This document shows, one piece after another, positions 53,836 to 63,818 of a stretch of 64,000 nucleotides of DNA. The stretch spans positions 1,674,001 to 1,738,000 of the forward strand of contig NZ_CP030261.1 of NCBI RefSeq assembly GCF_003312915.1. Reading direction: 5' to 3'. Both the position numbers and the translations under genes were made by a program. Numbering within the stretch: position 1 is the stretch's first letter; the number at the start of each line of letters is the position of its first letter. The notes under the pieces were generated by a model. It did no database searches. It saw nothing but the letters and a program-made list of their open reading frames with translations, and was not told the origin of the DNA. The stretch is from Flavobacterium fluviale. GTDB lineage: Bacteria > Bacteroidota > Bacteroidia > Flavobacteriales > Flavobacteriaceae.

Positions 53836-56800
53836 ATGCGTAACTTTACTTTTAAAAGGTTTAATTTATTTAAACTGTTTTTTCTTATTTCATTATTTTT
53901 TATCACGACTCAAACTAGGGCGCAATTTCCTTACTCACAGTCGTTTAAAAATTCAACAGCTCCAGGTGTTTTATTTGGAGGTGAACCGCAGGCTTTTTTA
54001 ACGGGCGGAGCAGGTTTAAAAGATGGATATAATGATGCTAATGGTTCTGGATATTTGCGATTGACAAATAAACAGGGGAGTCAAAAAGGGATTGTTTATT
54101 CAGATATGTATTCGTTTCCATCTGCGTATGGAATGACGATTTCGTTTGAATATTATACTCATGGTGGAAACGGTGCCGATGGTATCGCTTTTATTCTGTT
54201 TGATGCAACTGCTTCTCCAGTTGCCGCTGGTGCCTTTGGTGGATCTTTAGGTTATGCACAAAGAAATACTGAAACAGGTTTCTCTAAAGGTTATCTGGGT
54301 ATTGGAATTGATGAATATGGAAACTTCTCTGCTAATAATGAAGGAAAAAGCGGCGGGGCGCCCGGTGGTGTTTTGCCTAGTAATGTGACTTTAAGAGGTG
54401 CGGGAGCAGGAACGAGTGGTTATCCGCATTTGATTTCGGTACAAACAACAGCTTTAGCAAGTTCTTTTAGCGTTGCTGGAGGAGATAGAGGAGCAACAGA
54501 TAATTCTAAATCTGGTTTTAGAAAAATGGAAGTTGTTTTAAAACCTCGTTCAGGAGGGGGATTTTTTATTGATGTTTACTTAACTCATGGTAGTATAAGA
54601 GAGTTAATAATTAATAATTATGAGTATAAAATTACAGCGCCATCTAATTTAAAATTTGCAATTTCTTCTTCAACCGGAGGATCTAATAATTTTCATGAAA
54701 TACGTAATTTAAATATTACAGTTGATAAATCGACACTTTTAACTCCAGTAGCAAATGCAGACACATTTACTGGTTGTATCGGATTGGCAACGACTTCTGG
54801 AGATATTACTTCGAATGATAATGGATCAGTAAATACTTTAGGAACAATTAATAAATCTACTGTTGATCTAGATCCAGCAGTCACAGGAATTCAAACAACT
54901 AAAACAGTTGCCAATAAAGGGACTTTTACTTATAATTCCACTACAGGAGCAGTAACTTTTAATCCGTTAAACAATACTGTTACTGGTCCGGTTCAAATCA
55001 CTTATACTTTTAATGATACTTATGACAAGACTTCTAATACAGCGACAATAACTTATAATACATATACAGCTATTACCAATAACTCGATTACAGCACCTTC
55101 TACAAGTACTTTTTGTACGGCACCACATGATCCAGGTATTATTACAGGTTCAACGGCTGCTGGGGGTTCAACAAGTAGCGGCGGGCCTTCTACATTGACC
55201 TATCAATGGGAGAGCAGTATTAATAATATTGATTTTAATCCTATCTCAGGAGCTACAAATGAAAGTTATGATCCACCAAGTACAAGTAATACTGCTTATT
55301 ATAGAAGAGTAGTTTCTTCTGCAACTTGTAAGGACGTGAGTAATGTAGTTTCTATTGTTTTTGGACAGGCTAGCACACCAACAGCAACCGCAGCAACCGC
55401 AATAACTTGTAATAGTTTTACAGCAAATTGGAATGTTGTTCCTAATGCAACATCTTATGGGCTATCGGTTTCTAAAGATTCAAATTTCAGCACTCACGAG
55501 GGAAATTTAGATGGAAGAAATCTTAATTCATCAGCTACTTCTTTTAATGTTAGTGGTTTAACTTCTGGGCAGACTTATTATTTTAAAGTTTGGTCTTTCA
55601 ATTCATGTGGAGTTGGGCCGACGGCTTCAAATGTAATTACAGTAACTGTAGGAAATGGATCGATTGCTGGAACAATATCTTCTGCACAAACCATTTGTTC
55701 AGGGACTGCTCCACAAGATCTGACCTTATCTGTTTATACTGGAACAATTCAGTGGCAGTCATCAACAAATAACAGTACTTTTAACGATATTTCTGGAGCT
55801 GCAGGAGCTGTTTTAACAAGTGCTCAAATGGGAGCACTTACTGCAAATACATACTATAGAGCAGTTGTTAAAAGTGGGGCATGTACAGCCGCAAATACGG
55901 CATCAGTTTTGATTACGATAAGTGCAGTTCCAAGTTTAGCATCAATTTCACAATTTGCAACAACTTGCGAAGGAGCACCAGCAAGAATAAACTTAAAAGG
56001 ATTATTACCGAACACAACATCTACTATTGGTTATTCTATAGATGGACTTGCGCAAACTCCTGTTACGGGAGTTGTGGCTGATGGATCTGGAGACAGCTTT
56101 TTTGAAACTGTGGTTTTAACTGCAGCAAATAATGGTAAAACTTTAAGAGTTTCAACTGTTACTACAACAAGTGCAACTCCAAGTTGTAGCACTAGTGTCA
56201 ATAAAGATGTTGTTTTAAATGTAAACGCAGCTTCAGTTGGAGGAACAATTGCATCAGTAGCGGCAATTTGCTCTGGAACTTCGCCGGCTAATCTGGTATT
56301 AAGCGGTAATAATGGTTCGGTTTTAAGATGGCAAAAATCGACAGATTCAAATTTTTCAACCCGAACAGATATTAATGTGGCTTCGGCAACATTAACAAGT
56401 ACTAACATAGGAAACTTAACAGCAAATACTTATTTTAGAGCTATCGTACAAAATGGCGCTTGTGCTGCTGTTTTCTCAGATCCTGTTTTAGTAACTGTAA
56501 ATGCATTGCCGGCAGTTCTTTCTCTAATAGGAAATACAATTTGCGTTTCGCCTGGCGGTAATGGAACTATTACTTCTTCAACTTCAGCAAATGGTATAAG
56601 TTATCAATTATATAATTCAGGTAATACCGCAGTTCAATCTGCAAAATCAGGTAACGGATCTGCATTAACTTGGACAAATCTCCCTGCAGCAAATGGTTAT
56701 TATGTAATTGGAACAAACAATGCAACAACTTGTTCATCTAAAAGTAGTTCAGTAAATATCTTAACTACTCCAGATCCCGACGCTCTTGTTTTAACAGGAA

Positions 56801-59800
56801 GTACAATCTGTGTTTCACCTGGCGGTAACGGTACAATAACATCTTCAACTTCGGTAACCGGAATAGATTATCAATTATACAATTCTACCAATGCTACAGT
56901 TCAAGTCGCAAAATCGGGAACAGGATCAGCTTTAACTTGGACAAATCTTGCTGCCGGAAATAGTTATTATGTAATTGGAACGAACACTACAACTACATGT
57001 TCTTCTACAAGTAATACAGTAAATGTTGCCACTACTTTAAATCCCACAGCGCCTGTATTAACTGGAAGTGTAATTTGTGCATTACCTGGAGGAGATGGGA
57101 CTATTTCTTTTACAGCCTCGGTAAATAACGTAAATTACCAATTATTTGATTCAAATGATGTTGCAGTTCAGTCTGTAAAATCTGGTAACGGATCTGCATT
57201 AACATGGACTAATCTTAATGCAGCAAACGGATATTATGTAATTGCAACCAATACAGCAAATTGTACAGTAAAAAGTAATGTAGTTAACATTACAACTAAT
57301 CCAAATCCAACAATTTCGATTGGAGGGACATTAACAGCTTGCTTAACAACTACTTTAACGACAAATACAAATGTGAGTTCGCCAACTTATGTTTGGTATA
57401 AAAATAATATTGTAATTTCTGATGAAACATCATCATCATTAGTAGTGAATACTGATGGGGATTATAAAGTAAAAGTTACGAATACTTCGACTGGATGCGA
57501 AACAACTTCTGCTGCTGCAACTGTCAAAGTTAGTGATACAGAAAAGCCGGCAAAACCAATTTTGGCAGCTATCACAGCAGAGTGCTCAGCAACTGTAACA
57601 CCTCCAACAACAACAGATAACTGTAAAGGAACAATAACAGGAACAACAAGTGATCCATTGAATTATTCAACTCAGGGAGAGTTTACTATCAATTGGAGTT
57701 TTAATGATGGAAATGGAAATACGGAAACAGCCACTCAAAAAGTAATAATTAAGGATACTCAAAAACCAACAATTACATGTCCTTCAACAGTTGTAGTTTC
57801 TGCTGATGCTAATTCATGTTCGGCGACAGCTGTAACTTTAGGCACACCAGTAACATCAGATAACTGTACGGGAACTATAACTGTAACAAATGATGCGCCT
57901 TCAAGTTTTCCAATTGGAAACACAACAGTAACTTGGAAAGCTGTAGATGCGGCCGGAAATACTGAGACTTGTACACAGACAGTAACGGTAAACGATACTC
58001 AAAAACCAACAATTACATGTCCTTCAACAGTTATAGTTTCTGCTGATGCTAATTCATGTTCGGCGACAGCTGTAACTTTAGGAACACCAGTAACATCAGA
58101 TAACTGCACGGGAACTATAACCGTAATAAATGATGCACCTTCAAGTTTTCCAATCGGAAACACAACAGTAACTTGGAAAGCTGTGGACGCAGCCGGAAAT
58201 ACTGAGACTTGTACGCAGCTTGTAAAAGTTGTAGGACCAATTATCGCCAATAAAGACGCTGCTTCAATTAACGGATATGATGGAGGAACAGCAGTTTCAG
58301 ATGTCTTAGCAAATGATCTACTTAATTGTGCTGCTATAGTAAGGAATGAAGTTATTTTAACTTTGGATTCTACTTTACCTTCAGTTTTAACTTTTGACAC
58401 TACAACTGGAAAAGTTACAGTTAAACCAAATACACCAATAGGAGTATATTCATTTGACTATAAAATTTGTGAGATTGCGAATGCTGCAAATTGCAATAAA
58501 GCAACAGTTGAAGTAACAGTTACAGCGCCATCAATTTTAGCAGTAAAAGAAGATTTAGGTACAATTAACGGAAGTACAGGCGGCACGATGACATCGCTTA
58601 TTGCATCTGATAAATTAAACGGTGTTCAAGCTGTTATCGGGTTATACCCAGGAGAAGTTACTTTAAGCGGAACAGCTCCGACAGGACTAACTGTAAATGC
58701 AGACGGGACAGTAAGTGTCAGCCAAGGCGTAAAAGCAGGAAGTTACGATATAAACTATACAATCTGCGACAACAATAATGCAGGAAACTGTTCATCAGCA
58801 ACTTCAACAGTTACGGTAACAGCAGGGGTTCTGATTGCGAATCTTGATACAGTTTCAGGATCTGTAATCGGCGGAAACACTTCTCAGACGTTAATTAACA
58901 TTTTTGAGAATGATACTCATAACGGATCAAAACTGAATCCTTCAGATGTTAAGATGACAGCAGGCGCAGATCCAAAAGGATATCTAACAATAGATACCAA
59001 TGGAAATGCCGTTTTAGGAGCTAATGCACCAGCAGGAAATTATGAGATTACATATGAAATATGCGAGCTTTTAAACCCAGGAAACTGCAGTTCAAATAAA
59101 GTAGAAGTAACAGTTACAGCACCATCAATTTTAGCAGTAAAAGAAGATTTAGGTCCAATTAATGGAAGCACAGGCGGCACGACGACATCTCTTATTGCAT
59201 CTGACAAACTAAACGGTGTTCAAGCTGTTATCGGGTCAAACCCAGGAGAAGTTACTCTAAGCGGAACAGCTCCAGCAGGACTAACTGTAAATGCAGACGG
59301 GACAGTAAGCGTCAGCCAAGGCGTAAAAGCAGGAAGTTACGATATAAACTATACAATCTGCGATAACAACAATCCAGGAAACTGTTCATCAGCAACTTCA
59401 ACAGTTACGGTAACAGCAGGCATTCTGATTGCGAATCTTGATACGGTTTCAGGATCTGTAACCGGCGGAAATACAGCTCAGACGTTAATTAACATTTTTG
59501 AGAATGATACTGTTAACGGATCAAAACTGAATACTTCAGATGTTAAGATGACATCAGGCACAGATCCAAAAGGATATCTAACAATAGATACCAATGGGAA
59601 TGCCGTTTTAGGAGCCAATGCACCAGCAGGAAATTATGAGATTACATATGAAATATGCGAGATATTGAACCCAGCAAACTGCAGTTCAAATAAAGTTGAA
59701 GTAACAGTTACTGCGCCATCAATTTTAGCAGTAAAAGAAGATTTAGGTCCAATTAATGGAAGCACAGGAGGCACGACGACATCGCTTATTGCATCTGATA

Positions 59801-62800
59801 AATTAAACGGTGTTCAAGCTGTTATCGGGTTAAACCCAGGAGAAGTTACTTTAAGCGGAACAGCTCCCGCAGGATTAACTGTAAATGCAGACGGGACAAT
59901 AAGCGTCAGCCAAGGCTTAAAAGCAGGAAGTTACGATATAAACTATACAATCTGCGATAACAACAATCCAGGAAACTGTTCGTCAGCAACTTCAATAGTT
60001 ACGGTAACAGCAGGGGTTCTGATTGCGAATCTTGATACAGTTTCAGGATCTGTAATCGGCGGAAACACTTCTCAGACGTTAATTAACATTTTTGAGAATG
60101 ATACTCATAACGGATCAAAACTGAATCCTTCAGATGTTAAGATGACATCAGGCACAGATCCAAAAGGATATTTAACAATTGATACGAATGGAAATGCCGT
60201 TTTAGGAGCTAATGCACCAGCAGGAAATTATGAGATTACGTATGAAATATGTGAGCTTTTAAACCCAGGAAACTGCAGTTCAAATAAAGTTGAAGTAACA
60301 GTTACTGCACCATCAATTTTAGCCGTAAAAGAAGATTTAGGTCCAATTAACGGAAGTACAGGCGGCACGACGACGTCGCTTATTGCATCTGACAAACTAA
60401 ACGGTGTTCAAGCTGTTATCGGGTCAAACCCAGCAGAAGTTACTCTAAGCGGAACAGCTCCAGCAGGACTAACTGTAAATGCAGATGGGACAGTGAGCGT
60501 CAGCCAAGGCGTAAAAGCAGGAAGTTACGATGTACAATATACAATCTGCGACAACAACAATCCAGGAAACTGTTCATCAGCAACTTCAACAGTTACGGTA
60601 ACAGCAGGCGTTCTGATTGCGAATCTTGATACAGTTTCAGGATCTGTAATCGGCGGAAACACTTCTCAGACGTTAATTAACATTTTTGAGAATGATACTC
60701 ATAACGGATCAAAACTGAATCCTTCAGATGTTATGATGACACCAGGCACAGATCCAAAAGGATATCTAACAATAGATACCAATGGAAATGCCGTTTTAGG
60801 AGCCAATGCACCAGCAGGAAATTATGAGATTGAGTATGAAATATGCGAGCTTTTAAACCCAGGAAACTGCAGTTCAAATAAAGTTGAAGTAACAGTTACT
60901 GGAGCAAATCTAGTAGCAAACGAAGATCTTGTTCCATCAGCAGTAGGAGTAAACGTTTCGCAAACATTAATAAATGTTTTTACAAACGATACTACAAACG
61001 GAAATGCTTTAGTACCATCAGATGTAAAACTTACGGCAGGAACAGATCCAAAAGGATATTTAACATTGGATGAAAACGGAAATGTAATCCTGGCGCCTAA
61101 TGCACCAGCCGGCGATTATGAATTACTATATACTATTTGTGAAAAATTAAATACATCTAATTGCAGTTCAAATGTTGTAAAAGTAACTGTAACAGAACCA
61201 AAAATGACATTAACGGCAGATAGTTACTGTTCAAACAATGTTCCTTATGTAAATTACACAGTTACACCAGATAATTTTACAACAACAAATTTATTGACAA
61301 TTAAATGGATTGACAGTGCAAATAATGTTGTAGCGACTCAGACTAACCTGCCACTAAGCGGTACTGTTATTTGGCCGGGTGCAGAAGTTGATGGAAGTGG
61401 AAATGGAGTAGACTGGCCAGGATGGGTTGTAAACAATGGACAATGGACAGAAGGTTCAGATGGTTTTGAGCTTACAAAAAATGGAGTAAAAATGGAGTTT
61501 TCGTTAAATCCAACCGTGACGGTTTCTGTAGCTTATCCTGCGGCGACATCTGGTTGTAACGCCCGCCCAACTTTCTCAATTAAAGCAAATGATGATGAAG
61601 CAGGACCAGTAGATGTGAAAAAGGGAGTGAACGCAGTAGTTAACATTTTTGCAAACGATCTTCTGAATGGTGTGAAACCAAATCCTTCAGATGTTATTCT
61701 ATCAACTGTTGTTGCAAATTCAAATTTAACTCTGAATGCCAACGGTTCAATCGACATTGCAGCAAATACACCTAATGGAGTTCACGAATTAACCTATCAA
61801 ATTTGTGATGCTTCCAATACAGGAAACTGCAGCCAGGCAGTAATTAAAATTACGGTATTGAATAGTGTTGATCCAGCTCCTCCAACAGCAGGTCAATTTA
61901 GCTTAGGAAACGATAGTAATATTAGTGTTGACGGAATAAATGGCTCTATAGAATTTGTGAATGTTTTAGATAATGATTTAATAAATGGACAGCCAATCAA
62001 TTCTGCAGATGTTGTGGTAAAACCTATAACGATTAATGACTATTTTGAGTGGAATGCAGATGGAACTGTAAGTGTTAAACCAAACACACCTGGAGGAAAT
62101 TACCCATTAACATATCAGGTTTGTGAAAAAGGAAGTGCCTTAAATTGTGCAACTGCTGTTCTAAATGTTTTTGTTGAAGTTCCAGCTATTGCAGTTGTCA
62201 AAACGGCAGTTTTTAATGATGAAAATAAGAGTGGTTTTGCAAATGCAGGCGAAACAATCACTTATAACTTTACAGTAACAAACACAGGAAATGTTCCGCT
62301 TATAAATGTATTAGTAACAGATCCTTTAACGGGAGTAGTGGTTTCAGGACAAGCAATCTCATTGGCTGTTGGTGAAACTAACAATTCTAATTTCAGTGCA
62401 GTTTACAAAATAACACAAGAAGATATCAATCGCGGTAGTGTAAGCAACCAAGCAACCGTAAAAGGAAGCAGTGCAAGAGGCGTTAATGTCGAAGATTTAT
62501 CAGATGACTCGAATAACAGCGGCGATAATCCAACTGTCTTAGATTTAAACGGATGTTCAATTAAAGTCCTTAATGCTTTCTCTCCAAATGGAGACGAGAA
62601 AAATGCGAGATTCTATATTCGAGGTATAGAATGTTATCCAGAGAATACAGTAGAAATTTATAATCGCTGGGGAGTTTTAGTTTTTAGTATTGATCATTAT
62701 AATAATACTGATAGATCATTTATAGGATATTCTAACGGACGTTCTACTGTTAAACAAACAGACGGTCTGCCAGTAGGAACTTATTTCTATATCCTGAAAT

Positions 62801-62859
62801 ATAAAGACAGTGCCAGTAATCCGCACCAAGAATCAAGTTACTTATACATTAATAAATAA
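53836..62859 (+). CDS. Giant repeat adhesin with type IX secretion C-terminal domain
   Basis: A 3007-residue cell-surface protein. A TTG two codons upstream is possible, but ATG at 53836 (MRNFTFKRF) gives a clean signal peptide ending TRA-Q. Domains in order: L-type lectin-like (about 30-290, with GADGIAFILFD and GYLGIGIDEYGN); Ig-like and fibronectin-like units (300-890); three 89-residue repeats (894-1160); HYR-type repeats (1234-1466, two of them 80-residue near copies); a degenerate unit; four 198-residue repeats (1563-2354); three more divergent units; a DUF11-type domain (about 2785-2900); and the gliding/type B sorting domain from about 2906, with NAFSPNGD, VEIYNRWGVLVF and GTYFYILKYKD. 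Type IX export to the surface and attachment or matrix binding are expected. Confidence 0.93.
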   Translation: MRNFTFKRFNLFKLFFLISLFFITTQTRAQFPYSQSFKNSTAPGVLFGGEPQAFLTGGAGLKDGYNDANGSGYLRLTNKQGSQKGIVYSDMYSFPSAYGMTISFEYYTHGGNGADGIAFILFDATASPVAAGAFGGSLGYAQRNTETGFSKGYLGIGIDEYGNFSANNEGKSGGAPGGVLPSNVTLRGAGAGTSGYPHLISVQTTALASSFSVAGGDRGATDNSKSGFRKMEVVLKPRSGGGFFIDVYLTHGSIRELIINNYEYKITAPSNLKFAISSSTGGSNNFHEIRNLNITVDKSTLLTPVANADTFTGCIGLATTSGDITSNDNGSVNTLGTINKSTVDLDPAVTGIQTTKTVANKGTFTYNSTTGAVTFNPLNNTVTGPVQITYTFNDTYDKTSNTATITYNTYTAITNNSITAPSTSTFCTAPHDPGIITGSTAAGGSTSSGGPSTLTYQWESSINNIDFNPISGATNESYDPPSTSNTAYYRRVVSSATCKDVSNVVSIVFGQASTPTATAATAITCNSFTANWNVVPNATSYGLSVSKDSNFSTHEGNLDGRNLNSSATSFNVSGLTSGQTYYFKVWSFNSCGVGPTASNVITVTVGNGSIAGTISSAQTICSGTAPQDLTLSVYTGTIQWQSSTNNSTFNDISGAAGAVLTSAQMGALTANTYYRAVVKSGACTAANTASVLITISAVPSLASISQFATTCEGAPARINLKGLLPNTTSTIGYSIDGLAQTPVTGVVADGSGDSFFETVVLTAANNGKTLRVSTVTTTSATPSCSTSVNKDVVLNVNAASVGGTIASVAAICSGTSPANLVLSGNNGSVLRWQKSTDSNFSTRTDINVASATLTSTNIGNLTANTYFRAIVQNGACAAVFSDPVLVTVNALPAVLSLIGNTICVSPGGNGTITSSTSANGISYQLYNSGNTAVQSAKSGNGSALTWTNLPAANGYYVIGTNNATTCSSKSSSVNILTTPDPDALVLTGSTICVSPGGNGTITSSTSVTGIDYQLYNSTNATVQVAKSGTGSALTWTNLAAGNSYYVIGTNTTTTCSSTSNTVNVATTLNPTAPVLTGSVICALPGGDGTISFTASVNNVNYQLFDSNDVAVQSVKSGNGSALTWTNLNAANGYYVIATNTANCTVKSNVVNITTNPNPTISIGGTLTACLTTTLTTNTNVSSPTYVWYKNNIVISDETSSSLVVNTDGDYKVKVTNTSTGCETTSAAATVKVSDTEKPAKPILAAITAECSATVTPPTTTDNCKGTITGTTSDPLNYSTQGEFTINWSFNDGNGNTETATQKVIIKDTQKPTITCPSTVVVSADANSCSATAVTLGTPVTSDNCTGTITVTNDAPSSFPIGNTTVTWKAVDAAGNTETCTQTVTVNDTQKPTITCPSTVIVSADANSCSATAVTLGTPVTSDNCTGTITVINDAPSSFPIGNTTVTWKAVDAAGNTETCTQLVKVVGPIIANKDAASINGYDGGTAVSDVLANDLLNCAAIVRNEVILTLDSTLPSVLTFDTTTGKVTVKPNTPIGVYSFDYKICEIANAANCNKATVEVTVTAPSILAVKEDLGTINGSTGGTMTSLIASDKLNGVQAVIGLYPGEVTLSGTAPTGLTVNADGTVSVSQGVKAGSYDINYTICDNNNAGNCSSATSTVTVTAGVLIANLDTVSGSVIGGNTSQTLINIFENDTHNGSKLNPSDVKMTAGADPKGYLTIDTNGNAVLGANAPAGNYEITYEICELLNPGNCSSNKVEVTVTAPSILAVKEDLGPINGSTGGTTTSLIASDKLNGVQAVIGSNPGEVTLSGTAPAGLTVNADGTVSVSQGVKAGSYDINYTICDNNNPGNCSSATSTVTVTAGILIANLDTVSGSVTGGNTAQTLINIFENDTVNGSKLNTSDVKMTSGTDPKGYLTIDTNGNAVLGANAPAGNYEITYEICEILNPANCSSNKVEVTVTAPSILAVKEDLGPINGSTGGTTTSLIASDKLNGVQAVIGLNPGEVTLSGTAPAGLTVNADGTISVSQGLKAGSYDINYTICDNNNPGNCSSATSIVTVTAGVLIANLDTVSGSVIGGNTSQTLINIFENDTHNGSKLNPSDVKMTSGTDPKGYLTIDTNGNAVLGANAPAGNYEITYEICELLNPGNCSSNKVEVTVTAPSILAVKEDLGPINGSTGGTTTSLIASDKLNGVQAVIGSNPAEVTLSGTAPAGLTVNADGTVSVSQGVKAGSYDVQYTICDNNNPGNCSSATSTVTVTAGVLIANLDTVSGSVIGGNTSQTLINIFENDTHNGSKLNPSDVMMTPGTDPKGYLTIDTNGNAVLGANAPAGNYEIEYEICELLNPGNCSSNKVEVTVTGANLVANEDLVPSAVGVNVSQTLINVFTNDTTNGNALVPSDVKLTAGTDPKGYLTLDENGNVILAPNAPAGDYELLYTICEKLNTSNCSSNVVKVTVTEPKMTLTADSYCSNNVPYVNYTVTPDNFTTTNLLTIKWIDSANNVVATQTNLPLSGTVIWPGAEVDGSGNGVDWPGWVVNNGQWTEGSDGFELTKNGVKMEFSLNPTVTVSVAYPAATSGCNARPTFSIKANDDEAGPVDVKKGVNAVVNIFANDLLNGVKPNPSDVILSTVVANSNLTLNANGSIDIAANTPNGVHELTYQICDASNTGNCSQAVIKITVLNSVDPAPPTAGQFSLGNDSNISVDGINGSIEFVNVLDNDLINGQPINSADVVVKPITINDYFEWNADGTVSVKPNTPGGNYPLTYQVCEKGSALNCATAVLNVFVEVPAIAVVKTAVFNDENKSGFANAGETITYNFTVTNTGNVPLINVLVTDPLTGVVVSGQAISLAVGETNNSNFSAVYKITQEDINRGSVSNQATVKGSSARGVNVEDLSDDSNNSGDNPTVLDLNGCSIKVLNAFSPNGDEKNARFYIRGIECYPENTVEIYNRWGVLVFSIDHYNNTDRSFIGYSNGRSTVKQTDGLPVGTYFYILKYKDSASNPHQESSYLYINK
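56515..57315 (+). repeat. Three 267-bp tandem repeats in the adhesin gene
   Basis: Units start at 56515, 56782 and 57049, each 89 codons. Common residues include TICVSPGGNGTI, YQLYNS, SGNGSALTWTNL and YYVIGTN; the third copy is the most divergent. Confidence 0.88.
57754..58233 (+). repeat. Two 240-bp near-identical HYR repeats in the adhesin gene
   Basis: Units at 57754-57993 and 57994-58233 encode 80-residue HYR domains that begin DTQKPTITCPSTV and contain SDNCTGTITV and VTWKAVDAAGNTETCTQ. Only a few bases differ over most of their length, so the duplication is recent or kept uniform by conversion. A more divergent third unit precedes them from 57535. Confidence 0.9.
58522..60897 (+). repeat. 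Four 594-bp tandem repeats in the adhesin gene
   Basis: Units start at 58522, 59116, 59710 and 60304, exactly 594 bp apart, and encode 198 residues each. Every unit is itself two related 99-residue halves: one starting SILAVKEDLG and ending ATSTVTVTAG, one starting LIANLDTVSG and ending NKVEVTVT. Copies are nearly identical in DNA. Each half ends with a CxxxNxxNC pattern that may form a disulfide. Confidence 0.95.
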
Positions 62860-62906
62860 TATAGATTACCGCTTAGTGTAAGCTGAGCCGTATTAAAGCT
62901 TAATAA

Positions 62907-63818
62907 ATGAAAAAATTAATTTTAATTTTTATGTTTTTTTCGATTGTGTCTAATGCGCAGCAGGATGCGCAGTATACTCAATATATGTATAATACAATCG
63001 AAATCAATCCCGCATACGCAGGTTCAAGAGGAGCTTTGAGCGTTTTTGGATTATATCGTACACAATGGGTTGGATTAGATGGTGCACCGGAAACAAGCAC
63101 ATTTTCTGTTAATACACCTTTAAGTAACAGTGATTTAGGTTTAGGGGTTTCTTTAGTGAATGATAAAATCGGACCAACGACAGAAAATACGCTGTCAGCA
63201 GATTTGTCTTATACCATTCCAACTTCAGAAACATGGAATTTATCTTTCGGAATAAAAGGAACAGCCAATCTTTTTAATCTTGACATCAATAAATTGACTA
63301 TGGAAGATCAAGATGATCCACAATTTCAAAACCTAAAAAACAGATTTAGTCCAAATGTTGGTGCCGGAATTTACTATCACTCAGATCGAGCTTACATCGG
63401 ATTGTCGGTTCCTAATTTCATCGAAACCAATCGTTATGACTCTGATGACACTGCTATTTTCAAAGAAAAAATCAATTATTACTTAATTGCAGGTTATGTA
63501 TTTAATCTCGATCGTTTAGAATATATCAAATTCAAACCAGCTGTAATGACCAAAATGGTAGAAGGAGCACCTCTTCAGGTAGATGTTTCCGGAAATTTTA
63601 TGTTTAATGATAAATTCGTTTTGGGTCTTGCTTACCGTTGGAGTGCTTCTGTAAGTGCGATGGCTGGATTTCAAGTTACAAAAGGAATGTATATAGGTTA
63701 TGGATACGATCATGAAACGACAAGATTGAGAAAATACAATTCTGGATCACATGAAATTTTCCTAAGATTCGACTTCTTCAATAATTATAATAAAATGATA
63801 TCTCCAAGATTCTTTTAA
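62907..63818 (+). CDS. PorP/SprF family type IX secretion membrane protein
   Basis: A 303-residue outer-membrane beta-barrel protein with signal peptide (MKKLILIFMFFSIVSNAQ) and the family start QDAQYTQYMYNTIEINPAYAGSRG, followed by GLYRTQWVGLDGAPETSTFSVNTPL. SprF of F. johnsoniae is needed to export the adhesin SprB, and genes of this family commonly follow those of type B sorting-domain proteins. Its place 47 bp after the giant adhesin makes it the probable dedicated partner. It ends KMISPRFF and its stop overlaps the next ATG. Confidence 0.95.
   Translation: MKKLILIFMFFSIVSNAQQDAQYTQYMYNTIEINPAYAGSRGALSVFGLYRTQWVGLDGAPETSTFSVNTPLSNSDLGLGVSLVNDKIGPTTENTLSADLSYTIPTSETWNLSFGIKGTANLFNLDINKLTMEDQDDPQFQNLKNRFSPNVGAGIYYHSDRAYIGLSVPNFIETNRYDSDDTAIFKEKINYYLIAGYVFNLDRLEYIKFKPAVMTKMVEGAPLQVDVSGNFMFNDKFVLGLAYRWSASVSAMAGFQVTKGMYIGYGYDHETTRLRKYNSGSHEIFLRFDFFNNYNKMISPRFF

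Noticed and set aside
57999..58400. Minus-strand 133-residue frame inside the adhesin gene
   Set aside because: It mirrors the HYR repeats in the antisense frame and has no recognisable features of its own.
58522..60897. CRISPR-like or satellite array
   Set aside because: The period of 594 bp is a whole number of codons, the frame is unbroken and there are no unique spacers; it is protein repeat coding sequence.
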